Positions 1 through 6,997 of a stretch of DNA of 64,000 nucleotides are shown piece by piece. This DNA comes from Saccharothrix sp. ALI-22-I (lineage in GTDB: Bacteria; Actinomycetota; Actinomycetes; Mycobacteriales; Pseudonocardiaceae), in the NCBI RefSeq assembly GCF_001984175.1, contig NZ_MTQP01000068.1, forward strand, positions 248,001 to 312,000, in the 5' to 3' direction. Made by a program: the position numbers and the translations under genes. Position 1 is the stretch's first letter. Each line of letters begins with the position of its first letter. The notes beneath the pieces are model-generated. The model was given only the letters and a program-made list of their open reading frames with translations. It was not told where the DNA came from and did no database searches.

Positions 1-45
1 GAGTGATGCGCGCGCCGACGTTCGCGGCACCGGCACCGCACCGGT

Positions 46-219
46 TCAGGGGCGTGAGCGGGTGGTGGGGTCGGGGCCTTGGTCGGCGAGCAAGTCGTTC
101 ATGGTGGCGCGCAGTCGGTGGAGGAAGTCCTCGAACTGGTCCAACTGTGCGGGCTCGTACTGGGCGACCAGGGCCTGGAGGTTCGTGCCGAAGGGACCGC
201 AGAACTCCCGGGCGGGCAA
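46..219 (-). pseudogene. MarR-family regulator, C-terminal remnant
   Basis: The minus strand encodes about 57 residues without a plausible start codon or ribosome binding site. They contain REFCGPFGTNLQALVAQY followed by QLDQFEDFLHRLRATM. This pattern (xxFFGPL...YT.EQL..xxDFL.R) is the C-terminal dimerisation helix region of many actinobacterial MarR regulators. The winged-helix DNA-binding part is absent, and the frame runs upstream into a terminator hairpin. I read it as a decayed fragment next to another truncated gene (272-325). Family assignment rests on pattern memory only. Confidence 0.4.
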
Positions 220-226
220 CCAAGAA

Positions 227-255
227 GGGCCGCCCGGCGCGTGACCGGGCGGCCC
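227..255 (-). terminator. Hairpin terminator after the fur/catalase-remnant transcript
   Basis: GGGCCGCCCGG and CCGGGCGGCCC form a perfect 11-bp inverted repeat around a 7-nt loop. In minus-strand RNA it is followed by a short U-rich run (CCCTTCTT), so it would end leftward transcription coming from fur. Confidence 0.7.
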
Positions 256-271
256 TGTCAGTCGAGCGGGC

Positions 272-325
272 TCACTTGCCGACCGGGATGCCTGCGTTGT
301 TGGTGGTGTGACGCGCTTCGGTCAC
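272..325 (-). pseudogene. Vestigial catalase gene (first 17 codons only)
   Basis: An AGAAGGAG ribosome binding site precedes a GTG start and the peptide MTEARHTTNNAGIPVGK, then TGA. TTNNAGIPV resembles the extreme N-terminus of monofunctional KatA/CatA catalases, where the family continues with a segment like SDEHSLTVG. Here it stops after 17 codons and runs into a terminator. It lies 30 bp downstream of a Fur-family gene, the usual catR-catA or furA-katG arrangement. I infer that the catalase was lost by deletion and the translation start survived. A genuine 17-aa leader peptide is the alternative. Confidence 0.5.
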
Positions 326-355
326 GCTGGTGACTCCTTCTGCGTTCCGGGGCAG

Positions 356-772
356 TCAGGTGCCCGAACAGTCGGGACACAGACCCCAGAACAGGACTTC
401 CGCCTCGTCCACGGTGAAGCCGGCCGTGTTCGGCGGTTCCAGGCAGGGCGCGGTGCCGTGGACGCAGTCGACGTCCTCGGTCCGCCCGCAGTCCCGGCAC
501 ACGAGGTGGTGGTGGTTGTCGCCGGTCCGCGTCTCGTAGCGGGCCGGGTGCCCGGCGGGTTCGATCCGGCGCAACAACCCGGTCCGCGCGCACGCGTTGA
601 GCACGTCGTAGACGCCCTGCGTGGACACGGACCCCAACCTGGCCCGCACGCCGTCGGCGACCTGGTCGGCCGTGGCGTGGGGGTGTTCGGCGAGCCAGTC
701 GAGCACCGCGACCCGGGGTGCGGTGATGCGCAGCCCGGCGTCCTTGAGCAGCTCACGTGGTCCTGGGGTCAT
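356..772 (-). CDS. Fur-family transcriptional repressor (FurA/CatR type)
   Basis: A 138-aa metal- and peroxide-responsive repressor. It has an N-terminal winged helix (RELLKDAGLRITAPRVAVLDWL, about residues 6-60). The metal/dimerisation domain carries the histidine-rich NHHHLVCRDCGRTEDVDC stretch (about 83-103) and a second CPDC pair near the C-terminus, so both structural zinc CxxC sites are present. Family members of this subtype (mycobacterial FurA, Streptomyces CatR/FurS) repress an adjacent catalase or catalase-peroxidase and themselves under reducing conditions. Here the downstream catalase is reduced to a stub (272-325). A matching operator lies upstream at 793-812. The ATG start leaves room for that operator. 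Confidence 0.9.
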   Translation of the reverse strand: MTPGPRELLKDAGLRITAPRVAVLDWLAEHPHATADQVADGVRARLGSVSTQGVYDVLNACARTGLLRRIEPAGHPARYETRTGDNHHHLVCRDCGRTEDVDCVHGTAPCLEPPNTAGFTVDEAEVLFWGLCPDCSGT

Positions 773-792
773 GGCTCCACCACTCCATCACG

Positions 793-812
793 CTTTCTGG
801 AACTAATCAAGA
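793..812. promoter_or_regulatory. FurA-type operator between fur and the MFS gene
   Basis: On the minus strand this reads TCTTGATTAGTTCCAGAAAG. It is AT-rich and closely resembles the mycobacterial furA operator as I remember it (TCTTGACT-ATTCCAGAAA). It sits 20-40 bp upstream of the fur start and 45-65 bp upstream of the divergent MFS start, so it could control both. Confidence 0.6.
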
Positions 813-857
813 AAACGAACGGTTAAACCTGTTGCCCGTCCGAGTGAAGATGAGCAG

Positions 858-2039
858 GTGAACGTCTCCCCCTACCTGGCCGTCCTGCGACTACCGCGCG
901 TGCCCGGCTTCATGCTGCTGATGCTGGTGGCACGGGTGCCGGCGACGGCCGCGGGCATGACGGTCACCATGCACGTCCTGCTCGGCCTGGATCGAGGTTA
1001 CGGCGCTGCGGGCCTGGTCGGGGCGGTCAGCACGATCGGCATCGCGTTGGGCTCACCGCTGATGGGCCACTTGGTCGACCGGCGTGGTCTGCGTGCGATG
1101 TTGACCTTGTCGATGGTCACGGAGGGCGTCTTCTGGTTCGTCGCGCCGCTGCTGTCGTACGAGGTGCTGCTGATCACGGCCTTCGTCGCCGGCATCACGA
1201 CGATGCCGGTCATGTCGATGGGCAGGCAGATCCTCACCGCGCTCGTGCCGGACGACCGCAGGCGCACCGCGCTGGCGATGGACTCGATGGCGGTGGAGAT
1301 CGCGTTCATGGCCGGCCCGGCGCTGGGTGTCGCGCTCACCACGCAGGCGTCCAGCCGGACCGCGATGTGGTCGATCGGTGTGGCGATGGTGGTGCTCGGC
1401 GGGGTCATGTGGGTCGTGAACCCGCCGGTGCGCAGCGAGGGCGACAGCGGTGAACGGGTGCCGCGCCGGGAGTGGCTGGACGGTCGGCTGCTGGGCGTGT
1501 TGATCAGCGCGGGCGGTGCCACGTTCGTGCTGTCGGGCGTCGAGGTGGCGGTGGTGGCGTCGATGCGCGGTCTCGGGCTGACGGCGTGGACGGGCGCGCT
1601 GATCGTGGTGATGTGCGTGGCGTCGCTGGTGGGCGGGTTCGTCTACGGCGGACTGAACCGCGTGCCGCCGCTGTGGGTGCTGATGGGCACGATGGGGCTG
1701 CTGGCCATCCCGATCGGCCTGTTCGACTGGTCGCCGTGGTGGCTGGCGCTGGCGTTGGTGCCGACGAACTTCCTGTGCGCGCCGACGATCACGGCGACCG
1801 GTGAGGCGATCACGAAGTACGCCCCGGCGTCCGCACGTGGTGTGGCGATGGGCCTCCAGGGGTCGGCGTTCACGCTGGGCGTGGCGGCCGGCGCGCCGAC
1901 GACCGGCTTCGTGATCGACCACTCGTCACCGGCGTGGGGTTTCGCCGTGGCGGGCGTGGGCGCGATGGCGATCGCGGCCGGGACCGTGCTGCTGAGCCGC
2001 AAGGCCCCGACCCGGGCAGGTTCAGAACAGATCGCGTAG
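858..2039 (+). CDS. Major facilitator superfamily (MFS) transporter
   Basis: A 393-aa polytopic inner-membrane protein with about 12 hydrophobic segments. The loop between TM2 and TM3 carries the MFS signature-like GHLVDRRGLRAML (about residues 74-86). A charged central loop (RSEGDSGERVPRREWLDG, about 192-209) separates the two six-helix halves. This supports a drug- or metabolite-efflux MFS protein, but the substrate cannot be read from the sequence. The start is GTG at 858. It diverges from fur across the FurA-like operator, so metal or redox control is possible. Its 3' end overlaps the convergent gluconokinase gene by 18 bp. Confidence 0.8.
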   Translation: MNVSPYLAVLRLPRVPGFMLLMLVARVPATAAGMTVTMHVLLGLDRGYGAAGLVGAVSTIGIALGSPLMGHLVDRRGLRAMLTLSMVTEGVFWFVAPLLSYEVLLITAFVAGITTMPVMSMGRQILTALVPDDRRRTALAMDSMAVEIAFMAGPALGVALTTQASSRTAMWSIGVAMVVLGGVMWVVNPPVRSEGDSGERVPRREWLDGRLLGVLISAGGATFVLSGVEVAVVASMRGLGLTAWTGALIVVMCVASLVGGFVYGGLNRVPPLWVLMGTMGLLAIPIGLFDWSPWWLALALVPTNFLCAPTITATGEAITKYAPASARGVAMGLQGSAFTLGVAAGAPTTGFVIDHSSPAWGFAVAGVGAMAIAAGTVLLSRKAPTRAGSEQIA

Positions 2040-3449
2040 GGCCTGGTAGAGGCGGTCCACGGTCGGGCGTGCTCGGGCGTAGTGGAGGACGGCGGCGGGG
2101 TTCGGGGCGATCGTCTTCACCGGTTTGACCAGGTCGGCGGCGATGGTGAGGGACGGGATCTCGTTCAGGGCCCGCCAGGCCACCAGGGCCGCGCCGACGC
2201 CTGAGCCCTCGCTGTCGTCGGCCAGTTCCAGCTCCAGGCCCAACGCGGAGGCCAGGACGGTTGCCCACAGGTCGCTCCGGAACGCCCCACCGGTCACGCG
2301 CACCGCGTGCACGTCCGCCACCGAACGCACCGCGTCGAGCACCAGCGCCAACTGCTGCGCCACGCCCTCCACCAGCGCCCGGGTGATCTCGGCCCGTCCG
2401 TGCTCGCGCCGCAGCCCGATCAACGCCGACGTCGCGTCCGCGTCCCACCACGGCGCGCGCTCGCCCAGCAGGTACGGCAGCGCGGTCACGCCGGCCGCGC
2501 CCACCGGCACCGCGGCGGCCTCCTCCAGCAGCGCGCCCACGTCGACGCCGAACGTCTCGGCGGCCCACTGCGCGACCACACCGCCGTTGCTCACCGCCCC
2601 GCCGAGCACCCACAGCCCCTCGGCGATGGCGTAGCAGAACACCCGCCCCTGCTCGTCCACCGCGGGCTCGGAACGCACCACGCGCAGCGCACCGCTCGTC
2701 CCCAACGACACCGCCGCCACACCCGGCACGACCGCGCCCACACCGAGGTTCGCCATCGGCCCGTCACCGCCGCCCAGCACCACCGGCACACCGGCGGGCA
2801 ACCCGGGAACGTCCAGGGTCAACGGGAACGAGTCCACCGGAGCGTGCAGCTCGGGCAGTTGATCAGCGCGAACACCGGCGAACGCCAACGCCTCCGGATG
2901 CCAGTCCAACGTCACGAGGTCCATCAACCCGGTCGCCGAACCGGACGAGTGCTCGGTCGCCAACACACCGGTCAGCTTGAAACCCACGAAATCCTTCAGC
3001 CCACACCACCGCACAGCCGAAAACCCCTGGTCGTGGAACCAGGCCAGCTTCACCAACGGCGACATGGTGTGGATCGGCGTGCCGGTGGCCCGGTGCAACG
3101 CGATCCCGTCCGCAGTACCCCGCAGCCGGGCCGCCTGCTCGACCGCACGGTTGTCCGCCCACGACAACGAAGGCGTGACGGGCGTGCCGGCAGCGTCCAA
3201 CCCCACCAAGGTGTGCATCGCGCCGGTCAACGACAACGCCCGCACCGAATGCCCCTGCGCGGCGACCTCGCGCAACGCCCGCACAACCGCGCCCCACACC
3301 TCGACCGGATCGTGCGTCGCCTCACCGGAGGGCGTGGTGCGCATCCGGTAGCCGTGCTCCGCCGACCCCACCACGACCGCGTCCCGGTCCACCGCGATGA
3401 CCTTGGTCGACGTGGTCCCCATGTCGATCGCGAGCACTACCTCCGCCAT
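2022..3449 (-). CDS. gntK: FGGY-family gluconokinase
   Basis: A 475-aa FGGY carbohydrate kinase, probably phosphorylating D-gluconate to 6-phosphogluconate. The first ATPase motif is AIDMGTTSTKVIAVD (about residues 6-20). The substrate region contains LTGAMHTLVGLD, LSWADNRA, TGTPIHTMSPLVKLAWF and SSGSATGLMDL, which match GntK-type FGGY kinases better than xylulokinase or glycerol kinase. The C-terminal lobe has VSLGTSGALRVV and VTGGAFRSDLWATVLASALG, the second phosphate-binding loop and adenosine motif. I chose the ATG at 3449 because homology begins there; open frame upstream is not coding. It follows the DUF6545 gene by 10 bp. Confidence 0.85.
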   Translation of the reverse strand: MAEVVLAIDMGTTSTKVIAVDRDAVVVGSAEHGYRMRTTPSGEATHDPVEVWGAVVRALREVAAQGHSVRALSLTGAMHTLVGLDAAGTPVTPSLSWADNRAVEQAARLRGTADGIALHRATGTPIHTMSPLVKLAWFHDQGFSAVRWCGLKDFVGFKLTGVLATEHSSGSATGLMDLVTLDWHPEALAFAGVRADQLPELHAPVDSFPLTLDVPGLPAGVPVVLGGGDGPMANLGVGAVVPGVAAVSLGTSGALRVVRSEPAVDEQGRVFCYAIAEGLWVLGGAVSNGGVVAQWAAETFGVDVGALLEEAAAVPVGAAGVTALPYLLGERAPWWDADATSALIGLRREHGRAEITRALVEGVAQQLALVLDAVRSVADVHAVRVTGGAFRSDLWATVLASALGLELELADDSEGSGVGAALVAWRALNEIPSLTIAADLVKPVKTIAPNPAAVLHYARARPTVDRLYQALRDLF

Positions 3450-3459
3450 GGTCACGAAC

Positions 3460-4548
3460 CTACTCGGCGGCCGTGATCGCGTGGTACGCCTTCGACAGCT
3501 CCACCAGCCGCGCCACGTCGTCCCCGGTCGAGGCGATCGACGCGCCACCACCGGGTGGCGGCTCCCCGCGCCGGAGCGCTCGCAGGGCGGCGGCGACCTC
3601 TGCGGCACCGGTGCCGCCGACCAGGTACGGCCGCAACCGGAGCAGGCCGTCCCAGATCTCGATCACCCGCCGGTAGAGCGCGCGCTCGGGAGCGTCGAAC
3701 GGGACGTGCCGCGCCGGGGTTTCCAGGGCGATGTCGGGGAACTGCTCGTGCAGCGCCCGCCACAGCGGGAACAACGCCCGGTAGGTGTGGTCCAGGCCGA
3801 GCCACCGGGCGAACCGGTCGATGCCGAGGTGGCGGCCGACGGCGGGCAGGACCACGGCGAGCACCACCGTCACGATGGCCGTCCGGAACAGCACGCCGAT
3901 CAGCTGCCCGTTCAACGGGCCCGCGGGCAACCCGAACCGGTCGGCGAGCATCGCCGCCAGGCGCAGCACGGAGTACGCGGTGCCCAGCACACCGCTCACG
4001 GCCAGCAGCCGCAACGAGATCCGCGCGGTGAACCGGTCGACGCCGCGGGCACAGGCGAGCGCCTCCCGGGTGATGACGATCGTCACCGGGATGACGTAGC
4101 AGACGTACACGTAACTGTGCGCGGCCATGACGGGGACCGCGTCCGCCGTGCCGCTCTTGGCCAGGAACTCGGCGTAGTTCGAACCGGTCGTCCAGAACAG
4201 CAGGACGATCACCGCGCACACCGCCCCGGCCAGGTGCAGCTGCGACCGGGCACGGCCGCGCGCGGTCCCCGGCGGGTGCAGCAGGTGCTGGAACGCGCAC
4301 CGGGCCGACACCAGCGCACCGACGGTGAGGCAGTTCGACACCATGCCCGCGAAGCCGAGGGCGGTGTGCCGGTCCACCGCGAGGTGGACCGCGGTGATCT
4401 GCAAGACCATCGACAGCACCAGCAGGGCCATGCCCGCGCTGAACCAGCGCACCGCATGGTTGTCGCGCTTGACTCGCAGGTCCGACAGCCGGACCACGAG
4501 TGCCGCCACGCACAGTCCGAGGATGACGATCCAGACGAACTGGGTCAT
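3460..4548 (-). CDS. DUF6545 (MAB_1171c-type) integral membrane protein
   Basis: A 362-aa protein with about seven N-terminal transmembrane segments (starting QFVWIVILGLCVAALVV), followed by a soluble tail of about 150 residues with HTYRALFPLWRAL and ERALYRRVIEIWDGLLRLRPY. This matches the actinobacterial MAB_1171c putative transporter/DUF6545 family, whose biochemical role is unknown. Its ATG overlaps the stop codon of the ImmA/IrrE-like gene by 4 bp (ATGA), so it is translationally coupled. With the XRE regulator upstream it forms a three-gene cassette that recurs in actinobacteria. Confidence 0.75.
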   Translation of the reverse strand: MTQFVWIVILGLCVAALVVRLSDLRVKRDNHAVRWFSAGMALLVLSMVLQITAVHLAVDRHTALGFAGMVSNCLTVGALVSARCAFQHLLHPPGTARGRARSQLHLAGAVCAVIVLLFWTTGSNYAEFLAKSGTADAVPVMAAHSYVYVCYVIPVTIVITREALACARGVDRFTARISLRLLAVSGVLGTAYSVLRLAAMLADRFGLPAGPLNGQLIGVLFRTAIVTVVLAVVLPAVGRHLGIDRFARWLGLDHTYRALFPLWRALHEQFPDIALETPARHVPFDAPERALYRRVIEIWDGLLRLRPYLVGGTGAAEVAAALRALRRGEPPPGGGASIASTGDDVARLVELSKAYHAITAAE

Positions 4549-5042
4549 CGGGGTGTCATCGCCTCCTCGACCCGGATCAGCAGTTCGTGTGCCTCGGCGG
4601 GCAGGCCGGAGGCGGGCGGCAGGCGTCCGGCGCGTTCGAGCACGAGCATCGCGAACAGCTCCGCCTGGCGTTCGTCCCGGTCCCGGTAGCCGGTGCGGCT
4701 CAACGCGCCGCGCACGACGGCGGGGTCCAACGTCGGCATGAGCAGTCGCAGCACGACGTCCGGCGTCACACCCGACTCGTGCCCGCACAGCAGGTGCCCC
4801 AGTTCGTGCAGGATGATGTGCTCGCTGTGCAGGGCGCTGGTCTCGGACTCGTAGAAGATGTGGTCGGCCTCGCGGGTGGCCACCCACAGTCCGCTCGGCC
4901 CGGACGCCGGTGTGCGCACCGGTCGCAGCTCGATGGGTCTGCCGCGCCGACGGGACACCCGCGCCACCAGCTCGTCGATGTCGAACGGTCGCGGGATGTC
5001 CAGCAGCGCCACGACGCGGTCCAGCCCCTCGATGCCCACCAA
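4545..5042 (-). CDS. ImmA/IrrE-like metallopeptidase domain protein
   Basis: A 165-aa protein with the zinc-peptidase motif HELGH at about residues 79-83 (SEHIILHELGHLLCGHE). This is the M78/ImmA-IrrE fold, whose members cleave or inactivate XRE-type repressors. The gene lies directly downstream of an XRE regulator (25-bp gap) and is coupled by a 4-bp overlap to the DUF6545 membrane gene. The arrangement suggests a repressor/antirepressor pair controlling the membrane protein, but no target is proven. All metal-ligand positions of the HExxH are intact. Confidence 0.8.
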   Translation of the reverse strand: MVGIEGLDRVVALLDIPRPFDIDELVARVSRRRGRPIELRPVRTPASGPSGLWVATREADHIFYESETSALHSEHIILHELGHLLCGHESGVTPDVVLRLLMPTLDPAVVRGALSRTGYRDRDERQAELFAMLVLERAGRLPPASGLPAEAHELLIRVEEAMTPR

Positions 5043-5067
5043 ACCCCCTCGGCCATCCTGGCAGAGA

Positions 5068-5484
5068 TCAGGAATCCTTGGGGTGCTCCAGTTTCCACAG
5101 CTGGGCGACCAGGTCGTTCACCGCTTCACGGCTGCCCGCCGAGAGGTCGGCGGCGCGCAGGGCGATCTCGGTGACGCCCGCGTCCCGCAGCGTCGCCAGG
5201 AGTTCGAGGTCGCGGTCGACCTTCGCGCTCTCCTCCTCGTCCAGGAAGTAGGCGACCGGGACGCCGAAGAACTTCGCCAGCGCGGTCAGGTGCTGGATGG
5301 ACGGGTTGTCGCGGCGGCCGGTGCGCAGCTGCCAGATGTAGGTGTGCGAGATCGGCACGCCCTGCTCGGTGATCGCCGCGGCCACCGCGGAGTTGCTGTG
5401 CTCCGCGTCGCCGTGCTTGCGCACGGTGCTGAACAGCCGGTTCAGCTTGTCGGCGAGGGAGCCGCCCGCCTGTTCGTCCGGCAC
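5068..5484 (-). CDS. XRE-family helix-turn-helix regulator
   Basis: A 138-aa regulator with an N-terminal lambda-repressor-like HTH: AAAITEQGVPISHTYIWQLRTGRR (about 35-58) provides the turn and recognition helix, and FFGVPVAYFLDEE follows. The C-terminal helical part (RDLELLATLRDAGVTEIALRAADLS) resembles the dimerisation region of EspR-like actinobacterial regulators. It heads the cassette with the ImmA/IrrE-like and DUF6545 genes. Paired inverted repeats at 5527-5594 in the divergent promoter region are its likely operator, implying autoregulation. Confidence 0.85.
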   Translation of the reverse strand: MPDEQAGGSLADKLNRLFSTVRKHGDAEHSNSAVAAAITEQGVPISHTYIWQLRTGRRDNPSIQHLTALAKFFGVPVAYFLDEEESAKVDRDLELLATLRDAGVTEIALRAADLSAGSREAVNDLVAQLWKLEHPKDS

Positions 5485-5526
5485 GACCGCTCCTCGGCTT
5501 GCGTTGACACCACCCGTAACCGCGAT

Positions 5527-5594
5527 CTTAAACCGAGGTTGACAGCACCGGCCGTGACGCGGGAGGCTGCTCGTGGTTGCAACTGAGGTTTAAG
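5527..5594. promoter_or_regulatory. Paired inverted operator repeats in a divergent promoter
   Basis: CTTAAACCGAGGTTG (5527-5541) and CAACTGAGGTTTAAG (5580-5594) are inverted copies of CTTAAACCnnnGTTG. Each half contains an AAC(C)..GGTT mini-palindrome. They flank the region between the XRE gene (left) and the lectin pseudogene (right), as expected for a dimeric or tetrameric HTH repressor that loops DNA. Confidence 0.55.
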
Positions 5595-5633
5595 CAAGCC
5601 GGAGGGGATCGTAAACTTAAGCTAGGGGGAGTA

Positions 5634-5875
5634 GTGATTCGCAGACTGTCGACCGCACTGGGGGCGTTCGTGCTCGCCGTCATCGCACTGGGGGGCGCGA
5701 TGACGGCGAGCGCGAGTGCGGCACCCGAGGCACAGCCGCGGGCCGAGGCGAGTTGGTATTGATCCACAACGACAACGGGTACTGCATGGACCTCGGGTCC
5801 AACGCGGTCGGCACGAAGCTGGTGCTCGCGGCCTGCCCGGCCGGCTACACCAGCCAGTGGTGGTACATCTACTAG
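5634..5875 (+). pseudogene. Small secreted ricin-B-type lectin, frameshifted
   Basis: After AGGGGGAG and a GTG start, the first frame encodes a signal peptide (IRRLSTALGAFVLAVIALGG ... ASASA) and a short mature N-terminus ending SWY, then TGA at 5760. The +2 frame continues without a break as LIHNDNGYCMDLGSNAVG ... SQWWYIY, a ricin-type beta-trefoil repeat with the typical C-D-x-G and Q-W signatures. One missing base near 5759 (TAT.TGATC) would join the frames into a secreted protein of about 80 aa. It is either a recent pseudogene or a sequencing error. Nothing suggests programmed slippage. Confidence 0.6.
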
Positions 5876-5883
5876 CCGAACGC

Positions 5884-5923
5884 GGTGAAGGGGCACGGCC
5901 TGGTCAGGCCGTGCCCCTTCACC
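5884..5923. terminator. Bidirectional terminator
   Basis: A perfect stem of about 18 bp (GGTGAAGGGGCACGGCCT paired with its reverse complement around a 4-nt loop) lies between the convergent lectin pseudogene and asd. Confidence 0.85.
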
Positions 5924-5935
5924 GTCGGACCGCTG

Positions 5936-6997
5936 CTACAGGCGGGTCGCCAGTTCCTCGGCGATCTCGTAGGTGTTCAGGGCCGCGCCCTTGCGCAGGT
6001 TGTCACCGCACACGAAGAAGTCCAGCGTGTTCGGGAAGTCCAGCGCCTGCCGCACCCGGCCGACGTAGGTCGGGTCGCCGCCCACGACGTCCGCCGGCGT
6101 CGGGAAGCGCTTGGCCGCCGGGTCGTCCACCAGCACGATGGACGGCTGCTCCTCGAAGATCTTGTGCGCCTGCTCGACGGTCACCTCACGGGCGAACGTC
6201 GCGTGCACCGCCAGCGAGTGCGTCGTCACCACGGGCACGCGCACGCAGGTCGCCGACACCTTCAGCTCCGGGATGCCCAGGATCTTGCGGGCCTCGTTGC
6301 GGACCTTCAGCTCCTCGCTGGTCCACCCGTCGTCCTTCAACGACCCCGCCCACGGCACGACGTTCAACGCCAGCGGCGCGGGGAACGGCGAGTCGGACAC
6401 CGGCAGACCGGCGGCCTCCAGCGTCTCCCGCACGTCGCCCGCACGCACGCCGACTTCCTGACCCGCCAGCGCCGAGATCTCCGCGTACAGCCGGTCGATC
6501 GCCGCCTGCCCGCCACCGGACGCCGCCTGGTAGGACGCCACGACCAGCTCGCGCAGCTCGTACTCGCGGTGCAGCGCGCCGAGCGAGGCCATCATCGACA
6601 GCGTCGTGCAGTTCGGGTTGGAGATGATCCCCTTGGGCCGCACGCCGATCTGGTCGGCGTTGACCTCGGGCACCACCAGCGGCACCTCGGGGTCCATCCG
6701 GAACGCGCCGGAGTTGTCCACCGCGACCGCGCCCTTCGACGCGGCGATCGGCGCCCACTCGGCCGACACCTCGTCCGGCACGTCGAACATCGCGATGTCC
6801 ACGCCGTCGAACGCCTCCGGCGACAGCGCGATCACGGTCAGCTCTTCGCCGCGCACGGTGATCTTCTTGCCCGCCGAACGCGGTGACGCGATCAGCCGGA
6901 TCTCACCCCACGGCACGGACTCCCTACCGTTGATGATGTCGATCATGACGGTGCCCACGGCACCGGTAGCCCCAACAAGAGCCAGAACCGGGCTCAT
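5936..6997 (-). CDS. asd: Aspartate-semialdehyde dehydrogenase
   Basis: A 353-aa enzyme reducing beta-aspartyl phosphate to aspartate semialdehyde with NADPH, the branch point to lysine/diaminopimelate, threonine and methionine. The N-terminal Rossmann motif is VGATGAVGTVMIDII (about 8-22). The active-site cysteine is in ISNPNCTTLSMM (Cys130). A later substrate-binding segment is SYQAASGGGQAAID. Full length for the bacterial family. The ATG at 6997 overlaps the lysC stop (ATGA), showing translational coupling to aspartokinase. A strong terminator follows at 5884-5923. Confidence 0.96.
   Translation of the reverse strand: MSPVLALVGATGAVGTVMIDIINGRESVPWGEIRLIASPRSAGKKITVRGEELTVIALSPEAFDGVDIAMFDVPDEVSAEWAPIAASKGAVAVDNSGAFRMDPEVPLVVPEVNADQIGVRPKGIISNPNCTTLSMMASLGALHREYELRELVVASYQAASGGGQAAIDRLYAEISALAGQEVGVRAGDVRETLEAAGLPVSDSPFPAPLALNVVPWAGSLKDDGWTSEELKVRNEARKILGIPELKVSATCVRVPVVTTHSLAVHATFAREVTVEQAHKIFEEQPSIVLVDDPAAKRFPTPADVVGGDPTYVGRVRQALDFPNTLDFFVCGDNLRKGAALNTYEIAEELATRL

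Noticed and set aside
5740..5770. Programmed frameshift in the lectin gene
   Set aside because: No slippery heptamer or downstream stem-loop at the junction; loss of one base is the simpler explanation.
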